Below are positions 8,320 to 17,308 of a stretch of 64,000 nucleotides of DNA, in pieces (positions within the stretch are counted from its first letter, which is position 1; the number at the start of each line of letters is the position of its first letter). The stretch is taken from the NCBI RefSeq assembly GCF_010671595.1, contig NZ_JAABOP010000003.1, positions 1 to 64,000 of the forward strand. The letters run 5' to 3'. The DNA comes from Muriicola jejuensis (GTDB lineage: Bacteria; Bacteroidota; Bacteroidia; Flavobacteriales; Flavobacteriaceae). The translations under genes were made by a program, and so were the position numbers. The notes below the pieces were generated by a model that saw nothing but the letters and a program-made list of their open reading frames with translations, was not told where the DNA came from and ran no database searches.

Positions 8320-8324
8320 AATTG

Positions 8325-8342
8325 ACGGCAAGTTTTCGCCGT
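8325..8342 (+). other. Small hairpin after the coiled-coil protein gene
   Basis: ACGGC (8325-8329) and GCCGT (8338-8342) can pair around an eight-base loop just after the stop codon. There is no T-run behind it, so it may stabilise the 3' end or only partly stop transcription. The next gene starts 127 bp further on the same strand. Confidence 0.25.
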
Positions 8343-8468
8343 ACTGATGAATCTGGAAACGAATTGGGATCTCTGCAAAGGATTTAATGGATCAAACTCG
8401 GAGCGATCTGGACGGCGCTCATAGTAAAATTTGTTGATAAAGCTTAATTATAATCGAAAAGAAACAGG

Positions 8469-9386
8469 ATGAAAGGTCTCCTGAATTGCATTTCCATGAC
8501 CCTCTTGTTCTCTCTCTCGGCACAAAAAAACCTGACACCTGTTGCCTGTTCGGAGTTTACAGGTCTTGAGTTTAACGGCCGTCCTTTGAAGGACACAAGG
8601 AGTTTTTTTGTGGGCCTGGCTAAGACTACCCTGGAATTGGAAACAGGCCCCGATACTGTAAGCGATCTGGAGGTATTTGTATGGCCCAACAGGGGCGGAC
8701 TGAAATCCGATTCCGAGCTCTGGCTGAACTCCGTTATCCATAACCTGGATTCTCTCGGATGGAAATTGCGTACTTCGGAAAGAGATCATTCGTTCATGTA
8801 TCTGGAGAAAGTAGTTCAGCACCTGATCATGTACTATGCCCCTGGTAAGAATGAGGCCAATGTATATTTCGGCAAACTGAATATTCCCGAAACGCCGGAG
8901 ATCCCAGTGCAGGATGAAGCCTTTTCTGTAACTGAGCCCGACACGGTGATCACAACAGTCGTATTTTCAAACAGTAATGCCTCCCTGGTCGGAAAATGGG
9001 GGACCCTGGCGGGGGCCAAGGTAAACAGGCAGGATAGCTCCACCGGTTATATGGTGGTATCGGGCGTGAGTAAGGGCTTCGGGCTAGAATTCAGGCAAGA
9101 TGGGACGTTCCTCCATGTTACCGTGGTGACCTCCGGAAGGCCGAATTATCGGGTTTTTGTAACTACCGAAGGGAAATGGTCCGCGATAGCAGGCGAAGTA
9201 AATTTCTATCCAACCGACCGCCACTACCGCAAATGGGAAAATGAGATCATCATGGCGGATGAGCATTCGGTACCTGATCCGTACATGATGTACTGGCGGA
9301 AAGGTGAAAATATCTATACAGGAGAAAGCTGCCTGTATGTCCGATACCCGGACGAGAAACAGGAGCGTGAGCTATGTTCTGAATAA
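8469..9386 (+). CDS. Hypothetical exported protein (305 aa)
   Basis: Not recognised. The first 19 or so residues (MKGLLNCISMTLLFSLSAQ) look like a signal peptide. The first half is a mixed alpha/beta domain. The last part, from about residue 175 (SLVGKWGTLAG) to the end, shows the strand pattern of a lipocalin-like or calycin domain, with the G-x-W start that such domains often have. It lies 149 bp after the coiled-coil protein gene in the same direction. No dyad operator is present in that gap, so it either has its own promoter or is reached by read-through. Confidence 0.72.
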   Translation: MKGLLNCISMTLLFSLSAQKNLTPVACSEFTGLEFNGRPLKDTRSFFVGLAKTTLELETGPDTVSDLEVFVWPNRGGLKSDSELWLNSVIHNLDSLGWKLRTSERDHSFMYLEKVVQHLIMYYAPGKNEANVYFGKLNIPETPEIPVQDEAFSVTEPDTVITTVVFSNSNASLVGKWGTLAGAKVNRQDSSTGYMVVSGVSKGFGLEFRQDGTFLHVTVVTSGRPNYRVFVTTEGKWSAIAGEVNFYPTDRHYRKWENEIIMADEHSVPDPYMMYWRKGENIYTGESCLYVRYPDEKQERELCSE

Positions 9387-9452
9387 GCAATGACCACCAG
9401 ACGCTATGATAAGTCTGGAATTAGTACCATAGTTAGAACCATAAATGAACGT

Positions 9453-9535
9453 TATCCCCCTGGGGACTAACGTCCTTCTTCCCCCTTGAGAACAAAATAA
9501 TCCGCAATACGGAAATAGAAAAGCGGTGAAGATAG
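9453..9535 (+). repeat. Dispersed intergenic repeat, copy B
   Basis: Diverged copy of the element at 391-475: a C-run/G-run palindrome (9456-9465), a GGAC/GTCC hairpin with loop TAAC (9463-9474), a second C-run (9481-9485) and a purine-rich tail. It lies in the 233-bp space between two plus-strand genes. Nothing else recognisable is present in that space apart from a TATATTTA box at 9591-9598 that could be the -7 element of the next gene. Confidence 0.55.
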
Positions 9536-9619
9536 ATCGTTAAGCTTACGTAAATATCGGATCCACCTGCCTATAAGCAGATTTTTCCTATATATTTATA
9601 TTCCTCAACCAGTTTGTTC

Positions 9620-10930
9620 ATGAGTAATAATCCACATGATGCCAAGTTCAAAAAATGGCTGGATGTCCTGCAGCAAGAGAGCTGGCAGCTTGAGCTGATC
9701 ATTTCAGGTTTTGCTATTTACGGTCTCTTTATGATTATCGACCCTATAGAAATGGCAAACTTGGAAGCCCAGAATGATGGAAATATGTACAAGATCTTCC
9801 TCATGCAGGGATTGACTGTTTCATGGTACATTCTGACTGTCAATTTAATAGCTCATGTAATATTAAGGGGATTGTGGATCGGGGCCATAGGGTTAAGATA
9901 TGTGTCCGGAGACATTGATTACGAAAAACTTCCCTACAGTCCCAAGTTTACCAAGCATCTCAAAAGACGGGTGGGTTCCTTTGATAGCTACGTGGCTACC
10001 CTGGAAAAGTACTGCAGTATCATTTTTGCCGTCACATTCCTTCTAGTCTTTTATCTGCTCGGTTTGCTGGCTATTTCATTCACCTTTGCACTTATCGGAT
10101 TGTGGATAGATAAGGAGGAAACACCCAACTGGGTGCGCTTAGGAATAGGAGTACCAATTATCCTATTTTTGAGCTTCGGGGTTCTCCTTACATTCATAGA
10201 CTTCATCACACAAGGATGGTTGAAAAAGAAAAAGTGGACCACGTTTTTTTACTATCCCGTATACTGGGTCTTCAAGTACATCACATTGAGTTTCCTCTAC
10301 AGGCCCATGGTCTATAATTTTCTTGACACCCGCTTCGGAAAAAGACTAAGCATGATCATTGTTCCCCTGTATCTGGGCATTTTCATCCTTTCAGCGACCG
10401 GTTTCAGCACCTCTAATTATCTGGATAAGGAAATGAATTCAAATTCCCAGATTGCGAATAGCAATAATTATAACGACCTGATCGAAATGAACAATTCTTT
10501 TGCCGATAGGGCTTCTATTCCCTCAAAAATCATCCCCGATCCTTATCTGAATGTGTTCGTGGTGTACGGAAGTACGATTGAGGACGATGTCTTCTACTTC
10601 AATGAAAAGCTCAAACCGGAGGAAGACAAGAGAGGAATCCACTCTGCTTTTACAGACGGGGTTCTTTCCTGGGAAAAGCGTGGAGAACTAAAGGAATACA
10701 TGAAGACTATTGAGGAGATGTATACCCTTTCTATCGATTCTGTCGATTACAAACCTCAGTTCGTATTTACCTTAAATCCAAGAAAACAAATGGGATTTGA
10801 AACCTTTCTCAACATGGATTCTATCCCCGAGGGAAAACACGTTCTCAGTGTTAAACGCATGGATCACCTAAGGGACAGCAGCTATCTCAGAACTATCATC
10901 CGCATTCCATTTTGGCATTACAAAAATTAA
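9620..10930 (+). CDS. Multi-pass membrane protein of unknown function (436 aa)
   Basis: Not recognised. Four or five hydrophobic segments fall at about 20-40, 60-95, 133-166, 178-200 and 252-275. A soluble C-terminal part follows (about 280-436) with no familiar motif; it is rich in aromatic and charged residues and probably lies outside the cytoplasm. I start the gene at the ATG at 9620; a TTG two codons earlier is also in frame but less likely. A TATATTTA box 22 bp upstream of the ATG may be its promoter. The base composition is visibly more AT-rich than that of the housekeeping genes further on. Confidence 0.75.
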   Translation: MSNNPHDAKFKKWLDVLQQESWQLELIISGFAIYGLFMIIDPIEMANLEAQNDGNMYKIFLMQGLTVSWYILTVNLIAHVILRGLWIGAIGLRYVSGDIDYEKLPYSPKFTKHLKRRVGSFDSYVATLEKYCSIIFAVTFLLVFYLLGLLAISFTFALIGLWIDKEETPNWVRLGIGVPIILFLSFGVLLTFIDFITQGWLKKKKWTTFFYYPVYWVFKYITLSFLYRPMVYNFLDTRFGKRLSMIIVPLYLGIFILSATGFSTSNYLDKEMNSNSQIANSNNYNDLIEMNNSFADRASIPSKIIPDPYLNVFVVYGSTIEDDVFYFNEKLKPEEDKRGIHSAFTDGVLSWEKRGELKEYMKTIEEMYTLSIDSVDYKPQFVFTLNPRKQMGFETFLNMDSIPEGKHVLSVKRMDHLRDSSYLRTIIRIPFWHYKN

Positions 10931-10958
10931 AGATTCAATGCATAATAAAACGTTTACT

Positions 10959-12299
10959 ATGAAACATAAGATCTCCGCGATTTTATTTACCCTATCCTGT
11001 TTCTCGGGAATATGGGCACAAAATGTCCAAGTAAAGGCACTTGTAGGGGGTACGTTGATTGACGGATACGGGTCCGATCCTATTAGAAACAGTGTCATCA
11101 TTATCCAAGGTGAACGAATCCTGGCTGTTGGAAACCAGGACAATACACCCATTCCTGAAAATGCTGAAGTGATCTCTACTGAAGGGATGAGTATCCTGCC
11201 CGGGCTCTGGGATATGCATGTACATACCATGATCAATGGTCATGCTGATTACGATCATTGGGACAAAACCTATCCTCCCCTATTCAAGGATGTGATCATG
11301 CCATCTTCAGCTCATCAACTCCTGATGGCCGGGGTAACGAGTGCTCGGGACCTGGGTGCACCCCTCGATGCCAGTATTGCGGTCAGGGATGCGATCAATT
11401 CCGGTGAAATTCCCGGCGCTACACTCTATGTATCAGGGCCTTTTATCCAGCATAAACCCTATCCGGGAACAGAGGACTTTCGCTGGGGTGTAAACGGTCC
11501 CGAGGATGGAAGGCGAAAAATCCAGAAATTGGCGAAAGCCGGGGTAGATGTCATTAAACTGATCGACCAGGATCAGATGACCATGGAAGAACTAAAGGCT
11601 GTGGTAGATGAAGCTCACAAGAATAATCTGAAGGTGGTAGCCCACGGGCACCGACCTGAAGAGATCAGGAGGGGGTTGCAGGTTGGGGTCGACTGTTTTG
11701 AGCATACCGGTCTCTCTTCTGCTCCGAAATACCCTGAGGACGTCATGGAGATGATCCGGGAGCGAACAGCCCAAATGAATCTGGGACCCCTATTCTGGTG
11801 TCCTACTGTGGAAGGTCTCTACAACTATGAATACGTTCGGGACAACCCCGAAAAACTGGACAATGATTCCTGGCATCTCGGCCTGCCCGATAGCGTTATT
11901 CGCGATATCCGGGAGAGCATCAAACACCCCGACCAACTGCCGTACTTTCAATTGACACCAGTCAGGAAACCCACTCTCAAGACCAAAATCCGGCAACTCA
12001 TGGATGCTGGTGTGGTCTTACTGGTTGGGACAGATAGCGGAATACCTATGAAGTTCCACAGCCAGTCTACCTGGAATGAGCTCGATGTCTGGGTCAATGA
12101 ATTCGGCATAGATCCCATGTATGCCATTCGTGCTGCAACCTACTGGCCTGCCCTGTGGATGGGTGTTTCGGAGGATGTGGGCACCATCACTCCCGGGAAA
12201 TACGCAGATATCATTGCAGTAAAAGGAGATGTGCTGAGATATATCAATCTGCTTCAGGACGTGGATTTGGTGATCAAACACGGAGTGAGATATAAGTGA
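10959..12299 (+). CDS. Exported amidohydrolase (imidazolonepropionase-like)
   Basis: Metal-dependent hydrolase of the amidohydrolase superfamily, about 446 residues. A signal peptide (ends GIWAQ) sends it to the periplasm. The HxH metal ligands are His87 and His89 in LWDMHVH; a candidate bridging Lys lies in DVIKLID, further His ligands in VVAHGH and DCFEHTG, and the catalytic Asp in LLVGTDSG. The closing TPGKYADIIAVKGD is typical of the family. I choose the ATG at 10959 because it begins directly with a good signal peptide; a start at 10938 would add seven residues. The substrate is unknown; relatives hydrolyse cyclic amides or dipeptides. Confidence 0.9.
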   Translation: MKHKISAILFTLSCFSGIWAQNVQVKALVGGTLIDGYGSDPIRNSVIIIQGERILAVGNQDNTPIPENAEVISTEGMSILPGLWDMHVHTMINGHADYDHWDKTYPPLFKDVIMPSSAHQLLMAGVTSARDLGAPLDASIAVRDAINSGEIPGATLYVSGPFIQHKPYPGTEDFRWGVNGPEDGRRKIQKLAKAGVDVIKLIDQDQMTMEELKAVVDEAHKNNLKVVAHGHRPEEIRRGLQVGVDCFEHTGLSSAPKYPEDVMEMIRERTAQMNLGPLFWCPTVEGLYNYEYVRDNPEKLDNDSWHLGLPDSVIRDIRESIKHPDQLPYFQLTPVRKPTLKTKIRQLMDAGVVLLVGTDSGIPMKFHSQSTWNELDVWVNEFGIDPMYAIRAATYWPALWMGVSEDVGTITPGKYADIIAVKGDVLRYINLLQDVDLVIKHGVRYK

Positions 12300-12314
12300 A
12301 TGTGAGTTCCTCCT

Positions 12315-12947
12315 ATGTCTGATTCAAAACGCTACCATCAGGAAGAAAGACTGAATGCGATCTCCCACGGTCTTGGGGTCATACTGGGGATTGTCGGAGC
12401 ATTCGTTCTCTGGAATAAACAGGATTCCACGAACCCATGGGAAACCTGGAGCATCCTGATTTACAGCGGTAGTATCGTCCTTCTTTTTACCGCCTCCACC
12501 CTATACCACGCCGTGAATGATCCAAGGATCAAGAGCAGACTGAGGGTTCTGGACCATATCAGTATCTATTTTCTGATCGCGGGAACCTATACTCCTGTTG
12601 CTCTGCTAACCCTGGCTGAATCCAAAGGCGTCCTACTTTTTATCATAGTTTGGGGGGTTACCCTGGCAGGGACCCTTTTCAAAATCTTCTATACCGGAAA
12701 ATTGGAGTACCTGTCCCTTGTCCTGTACCTTGTGATGGGATGGCTGATCGTGGTCGATTTTCCATTCCTATGGGAGCAATTGTCCGCATTCGGGGTGACC
12801 ATGCTGTTTTTGGGGGGTGGATTTTATTCCCTCGGAATCGTCTTTTACGCGGTCAGAAAAATCCCCTATAACCACTTTATCTGGCACCTCTTTGTTCTGG
12901 GGGGAGCCATTAGTCACTGGTGCTTAATATTCGATATTCTAGAGTAA
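12315..12947 (+). CDS. Hemolysin III family (PAQR-like) membrane protein
   Basis: Seven-helix membrane protein of 210 residues, the usual size for the YqfA/HlyIII branch of the PAQR superfamily. The family signatures are present: ISHGLG near the start, YHAVNDPR followed by LDHISIYFLIAGTYTP in the middle, and the His-containing FIWHLFVLGGAISHW at the end. These His, Asp and Ser residues form a metal-dependent hydrolase-like site in studied relatives. The name comes from an early haemolysis assay and does not prove toxin activity. It follows the amidohydrolase by 15 bp and may be cotranscribed with it. Confidence 0.9.
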   Translation: MSDSKRYHQEERLNAISHGLGVILGIVGAFVLWNKQDSTNPWETWSILIYSGSIVLLFTASTLYHAVNDPRIKSRLRVLDHISIYFLIAGTYTPVALLTLAESKGVLLFIIVWGVTLAGTLFKIFYTGKLEYLSLVLYLVMGWLIVVDFPFLWEQLSAFGVTMLFLGGGFYSLGIVFYAVRKIPYNHFIWHLFVLGGAISHWCLIFDILE

Positions 12948-13002
12948 AATACCTACTTACCTTTCATACCCCTATCTTTTAAGCGATCCCAACTTGCCGC
13001 AT

Positions 13003-15213
13003 TTACCGGACTCCAAAAAAATTGTTTTGAGGCATCCAATAAAATCCTCCAAAATCATTCGAAATAATTCCATCAGATCTTGTGATTTTGCGTCTGTTAT
13101 AACTATTTATAGGGACCAGATCATTGATAAAATCATCATACGAAAATACATTTTCATAATCCCTTAATTCCGTTTGAAGAAGTTCCAGGGTACCCGAATC
13201 CCTGAGCTGATTGAGTTGGCCGGATTGTAACTCGACCGGTAACTCAGGAATGATAACCTCATTAGACACCTGACTGTCGAATGTGATAACCCATTCATAA
13301 GGACTCGCACTGCTTCCCTGATCAGAAAAACTGAGCTTACCGACTATGTGTCCTGAGCCATTTAATGTCAGGTTCACTGTCTGACCGCTGTAATTTGATG
13401 TAATGTCCCATGAAGGAATAGTATATACCTCTGAAGGCAGTCCCGGTCCTTCCGAATGGAACATTCCTATCGTTATTTGATGAGAATAGTGGGAAAAATA
13501 AGAACTCGAAATGTACGGGAAAGAGGTGAGCATATTGCTTCCATAACCATATCCAAATACTTTGTGAAAGATGTTGTTGTCAAATGACTCTTGCGATTCA
13601 AATCCAAATAATTCAAGCCTGCTGGCATTTTGATTGAGATAGTTTGCCGGATTAGTTGTAAATGACCCTGAAACGTTATTTATGGTTTCAAAATCATTGT
13701 TGACAAATACAAAGTCAGAAGGAACAGGTTCCGATATGACTTGCGCCCTGTAAGATCCGTTCAAGGTATTAAATAAATAAGCATATAGAATGTCAGAATC
13801 ATAGGGATGTCCATCAGGAATGAAATTATCGACCAAGGTGTTGCCGGATTCATCCGAACTTAGACCATAATCTGCGCCAAAAAGACTCAATTCACTTTGG
13901 GGATCTAAATCCTGCTTTGAGTACAAATTTGAACCGGTGTAGATAAATCTTCTGGACTCTGGAAGAGTTAGATCCTGAAGTTGAGTACGGGTAACGTTTT
14001 GATAGGTATTTAAAAATGAATTATTGGCATTAACCCCGACTGTGGAAGCAAAAGTCAACATAAACTCCTCCTCCAAACCGTATTCCCCTGGAGCGAACAA
14101 ATCGACTACCGTATTTTGTGACGACACCATTTGCGCATCCAGAATAGTTCCATCCATGGCCGAAGCGAATAGATAATGATTAGATGGGAGTGACTCGTTG
14201 AAATAGTTCTGAGGAATATGTAACCGTGCCAATCTTCTTTTTACAAGGACTGAAATATTCAATTCTGAAAGATTTTGCAATGAATCGAGTGCCCGAATGG
14301 TTAGGATTTGTTCACCTGTAGAGATTTCTTCGGGATCAATTTCGAATTCATAGGGATCCCCGGATTGAAACTCTGATAATATCACGTCATTCAATAAGAA
14401 GGTAACCGATTGAACGCCTGAATAGATGTCGGCAATAGAAGCTGTTAATACGCTTAGATCCGCAAGGATCTGCTGTTCCGAGATTGAAACACTAGAAATA
14501 TTAGGTCCTGTATTATCAACAATGAAAGGAACCGTGAAATTAGCTGTATTCTTCGCTTCGTCTGTCGCGCTTATTTCAAAGGTGTTTTCACCATCCGAAT
14601 AGTTGAAAGTATTGATGTTGACCATATAAGGAGGTTCGGTAAAACTTCCGATAATTTGACCATTTACAGAAGCCTCAACCAGACTTAACCCTTCATTGTC
14701 ATTCACTGAAAATGAAATTTCATTGGTGTTGCCTGCAAGGACCTGGTCAGCCGTTAAATTCACCTCACTGATCACAGGTAATTCATTATCAATATATAAT
14801 AGTTGGGTTAAACTGGAAGAATTGCCGGCCTCGTCCGTTGCTACAATTTCGAGTGTGTACTCCCGATATTTTCCGTTAATAGCATTTTTGGATGTATAAT
14901 TTGATATATCAATAAAGATCTGATAAGGACTTGTTGTGTCTTCTCCGACTTTGACATCATCTATAAAGGCTTCAATTTTATTTATTCCTCCTGCATCGGA
15001 TGCCGAAATACTGACGATCAGTTCTTGGCTTACAATAATTGGCGTGTTCGGTGTGGAATTGGGGAACCCTGAAATGTTTATGCTTAACTGAGGAGGCGTC
15101 ACATCTGGCGGAAGATCGTTCTCACCAGAATCAGATGAGCACGAGTTGATCAGAAGAAAAGCTACAAGGAGAAGTGTTGATTTTGCTAAGGAACTAAAAG
15201 GCATTCTTGTCAT
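13003..15213 (-). CDS. Lipoprotein with tandem Ig-like domains (736 aa)
   Basis: Cell-surface or outer-membrane lipoprotein. The signal peptide ends in LINSC with the lipidated Cys at residue 25. Three tandem Ig-like domains of about 90-95 residues follow (roughly 40-325), each ending with an A-x-D-x-x-x-N type strand (ATDEAGN, ATDEAKN, ALDSLQN). The remaining 400 residues form a separate beta-rich region that I do not recognise. The coding sequence is clearly more AT-rich than its neighbours, which may point to recent acquisition. Surface adhesion or polymer binding is plausible from the Ig repeats, but no enzymatic motif is visible. Confidence 0.82.
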   Translation of the reverse strand: MTRMPFSSLAKSTLLLVAFLLINSCSSDSGENDLPPDVTPPQLSINISGFPNSTPNTPIIVSQELIVSISASDAGGINKIEAFIDDVKVGEDTTSPYQIFIDISNYTSKNAINGKYREYTLEIVATDEAGNSSSLTQLLYIDNELPVISEVNLTADQVLAGNTNEISFSVNDNEGLSLVEASVNGQIIGSFTEPPYMVNINTFNYSDGENTFEISATDEAKNTANFTVPFIVDNTGPNISSVSISEQQILADLSVLTASIADIYSGVQSVTFLLNDVILSEFQSGDPYEFEIDPEEISTGEQILTIRALDSLQNLSELNISVLVKRRLARLHIPQNYFNESLPSNHYLFASAMDGTILDAQMVSSQNTVVDLFAPGEYGLEEEFMLTFASTVGVNANNSFLNTYQNVTRTQLQDLTLPESRRFIYTGSNLYSKQDLDPQSELSLFGADYGLSSDESGNTLVDNFIPDGHPYDSDILYAYLFNTLNGSYRAQVISEPVPSDFVFVNNDFETINNVSGSFTTNPANYLNQNASRLELFGFESQESFDNNIFHKVFGYGYGSNMLTSFPYISSSYFSHYSHQITIGMFHSEGPGLPSEVYTIPSWDITSNYSGQTVNLTLNGSGHIVGKLSFSDQGSSASPYEWVITFDSQVSNEVIIPELPVELQSGQLNQLRDSGTLELLQTELRDYENVFSYDDFINDLVPINSYNRRKITRSDGIISNDFGGFYWMPQNNFFGVR

Positions 15214-15356
15214 TCTTGAATTACTGGAATTTGGGCAATTATAGCTAATCTTTTATAACAGGAAAAGCCTTCACGCCAAATACTTCAAAAATAGGATGAA
15301 CTGTTGAGCACATTTGCTCTCAGCTCTTATGCAAATTAAAAATCAGCAGATAACCT

Positions 15357-16028
15357 CTATATTAAATACGCCACGAGGAACCCCAGGCAGATCACGCCCA
15401 GTTTTCGGATATTGAAAACGTGTTCTTTGGAAGTCTCAAACAGGATCACCGTACTGATGTGCAACAATATCCCGATGACAATGGCCGTGATTTGTGCGCG
15501 ATACTCATTGATGATTTCGAGCTGACTGGAAAGTAGGCTCCCTAAAGGGGTCATTAAAGAGAACACAAGGATAAACCCAACGGCATAAGACGTCCTTAAA
15601 TTAGAGTTCAGCAGGAACATGCTCAGTATGATTGCGATCGGGACCTTATGGATCAATATCCCGTATAAGATCGGACTGGAATCGATCAGGGGAAGACCCT
15701 CCATAAAGGAGTGTATGCAGAGGCTGATGAACAACATCCAGGGAAATGAGGTATTGCTATTATCCCAATGCACATGCCCGTGTTCTGCCCCCTTCGAAAA
15801 CAATTCCAGGACAATCTGGAGGAGGATCCCGATCATGATAAATATCCCGATAGACTCCGGTTCCGGAACTGAATAAACCTCAGGAAAGAGGTCAAAGATC
15901 GTAAGCGCCAGCAAAAAAGCCCCACTAAACGAAAGAAGAAGTTGCAACCCCACAGATTTCCGAGGTTCCGCTATAGCCACAAAACCGAAGGAAAACAGCA
16001 CAGAGAGGATAAGGAAGAGATACCGCAT
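15357..16028 (-). CDS. ZIP family metal transporter
   Basis: Membrane protein of 223 residues with about seven hydrophobic helices. The metal-binding helices are recognisable: CIHSFMEGLPL in the fourth, matching the H-S/N-x-x-E-G motif, and LIHKVPIA in the fifth, where the usual E-G after H-K-x-P is replaced by I-A. A His-rich loop (HGHVH) before helix four would bind metal on the cytosolic side. It should import zinc or another divalent cation. The missing second Glu may change metal choice. The gene stands alone between an AT-rich lipoprotein gene and a divergent RNA methyltransferase gene. Confidence 0.85.
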   Translation of the reverse strand: MRYLFLILSVLFSFGFVAIAEPRKSVGLQLLLSFSGAFLLALTIFDLFPEVYSVPEPESIGIFIMIGILLQIVLELFSKGAEHGHVHWDNSNTSFPWMLFISLCIHSFMEGLPLIDSSPILYGILIHKVPIAIILSMFLLNSNLRTSYAVGFILVFSLMTPLGSLLSSQLEIINEYRAQITAIVIGILLHISTVILFETSKEHVFNIRKLGVICLGFLVAYLI

Positions 16029-16107
16029 ACACAGATGACCTTAATGACCGGCCGAATTCTTGTCAGGGATAAAATTAACGTATTTTTACGGCTATAAAGG
16101 GATGAGA

Positions 16108-17271
16108 ATGAGCAATAATTTCAAGATGGTGGCCAAAACCCTCTTCGGATTTGAGGAAATACTGGCGAAGGAATTGAGGAACCTCGGTGCTATAGATGTG
16201 CAACCGGGTGTCCGCAGCGCGTCATTTGAAGGGGATATCGGCTTTATGTACAAGGCCAACCTCTGTCTGAGAACCGCTATTAAGATAATCAAGCCCATAG
16301 CGAGCTTCAAAATCAGGAATGAGGACGACCTGTACAAGAGGATCTATGCTATGGACTGGAGTTCTTTTCTGTCTGTGGACGACACTCTTGCCATTGATGC
16401 CACAGTGTATTCCGACGCTTTTTCACACAGCCTGTATGTCTCTCAGAAAACAAAGGACGCTATCGCAGATAGTTTCAGGGCACGGACTGGTCGGAGGCCC
16501 AGTGTTGATCTTGACCATCCCGATCTGCGCATCAATATTCATATCCACAAAGACCAATGCAACGTGTCCCTTGACAGTTCAGGGGCCTCCCTGCATCACC
16601 GCGGATACCGGTCTGCAACCAATATCGCCCCTATCAATGAGGTGTTAGCGGCAGGACTCCTCCTGCTCAGTGGATGGGACGGGCAGTGCGACTTCCTAGA
16701 TCCCATGTGCGGGAGCGGCACCATCCCTGTGGAAGCGGCCATGATCGCTTGCAATATTCCCGCGAATCTCAATAGGAAGGGATTCGCATTTGAAAAGTGG
16801 AAGGACTTTGACCCCTCCCTGTACGAAAAGATCCTTTCGAGTTGCCTGAATAAGACACGGGATTTTTCATTCCGTATCACAGGGTATGACAAGGCCCCTT
16901 CTGCCGTTCTGAAAGCCAAGGAAAATGTGGCCAATGCCAACCTTACAGATTATATACAGATAGAACAAAAGAACTTCTTTCTCACACAAAAGACTTCTGA
17001 GAGACATCTGCATATGCTTTTTAATCCACCGTATGGGGAGCGACTGCCAATTGAGATGGAGGAGTTCTACACTCACATAGGGAACACCCTGAAACGCGGA
17101 TATCCCGGAACAGATGCCTGGCTGATAACCTCTAACCTGGAAGCGCTGAAGTTTGTCGGACTCAGGCCGTCCAGCAAAATCAAGGTCTTTAACAGCCATC
17201 TGGAATCGAGACTGGTCAAATATTCCATATACGAGGGCAGCAAAAAGGCCAAGCATCGGATCCCGGATTAA
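16108..17271 (+). CDS. THUMP-domain class I RNA methyltransferase (RlmL N-domain-like)
   Basis: Cytoplasmic N2-guanine methyltransferase for rRNA by family. The THUMP domain covers about 45-155, ending in DHPDLRINIHI. The Rossmann methyltransferase domain starts with motif I FLDPMCGSGTIPVEAA (about 197-212) and has the catalytic NPPY at about 306-309. It corresponds to the N-terminal half of E. coli RlmL, which makes m2G2445 in 23S rRNA; the RlmK half is absent, as in many Bacteroidota. The ATG at 16108 is preferred; 16102 is equally possible, while the TTG at 16060 adds an unlikely extension. Confidence 0.9.
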   Translation: MSNNFKMVAKTLFGFEEILAKELRNLGAIDVQPGVRSASFEGDIGFMYKANLCLRTAIKIIKPIASFKIRNEDDLYKRIYAMDWSSFLSVDDTLAIDATVYSDAFSHSLYVSQKTKDAIADSFRARTGRRPSVDLDHPDLRINIHIHKDQCNVSLDSSGASLHHRGYRSATNIAPINEVLAAGLLLLSGWDGQCDFLDPMCGSGTIPVEAAMIACNIPANLNRKGFAFEKWKDFDPSLYEKILSSCLNKTRDFSFRITGYDKAPSAVLKAKENVANANLTDYIQIEQKNFFLTQKTSERHLHMLFNPPYGERLPIEMEEFYTHIGNTLKRGYPGTDAWLITSNLEALKFVGLRPSSKIKVFNSHLESRLVKYSIYEGSKKAKHRIPD

Positions 17272-17308
17272 AGCCGTAAGGGTAAATGCGTCCTGCCTGA
17301 CCACGGAA

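Noticed and set aside
9456-9465. A fifth copy of the operator in repeat copy B (ATCCCCC...GGGG)
   Set aside because: The arms are joined without the eight-base A-rich spacer and no -7 box follows at 20-21 bp.
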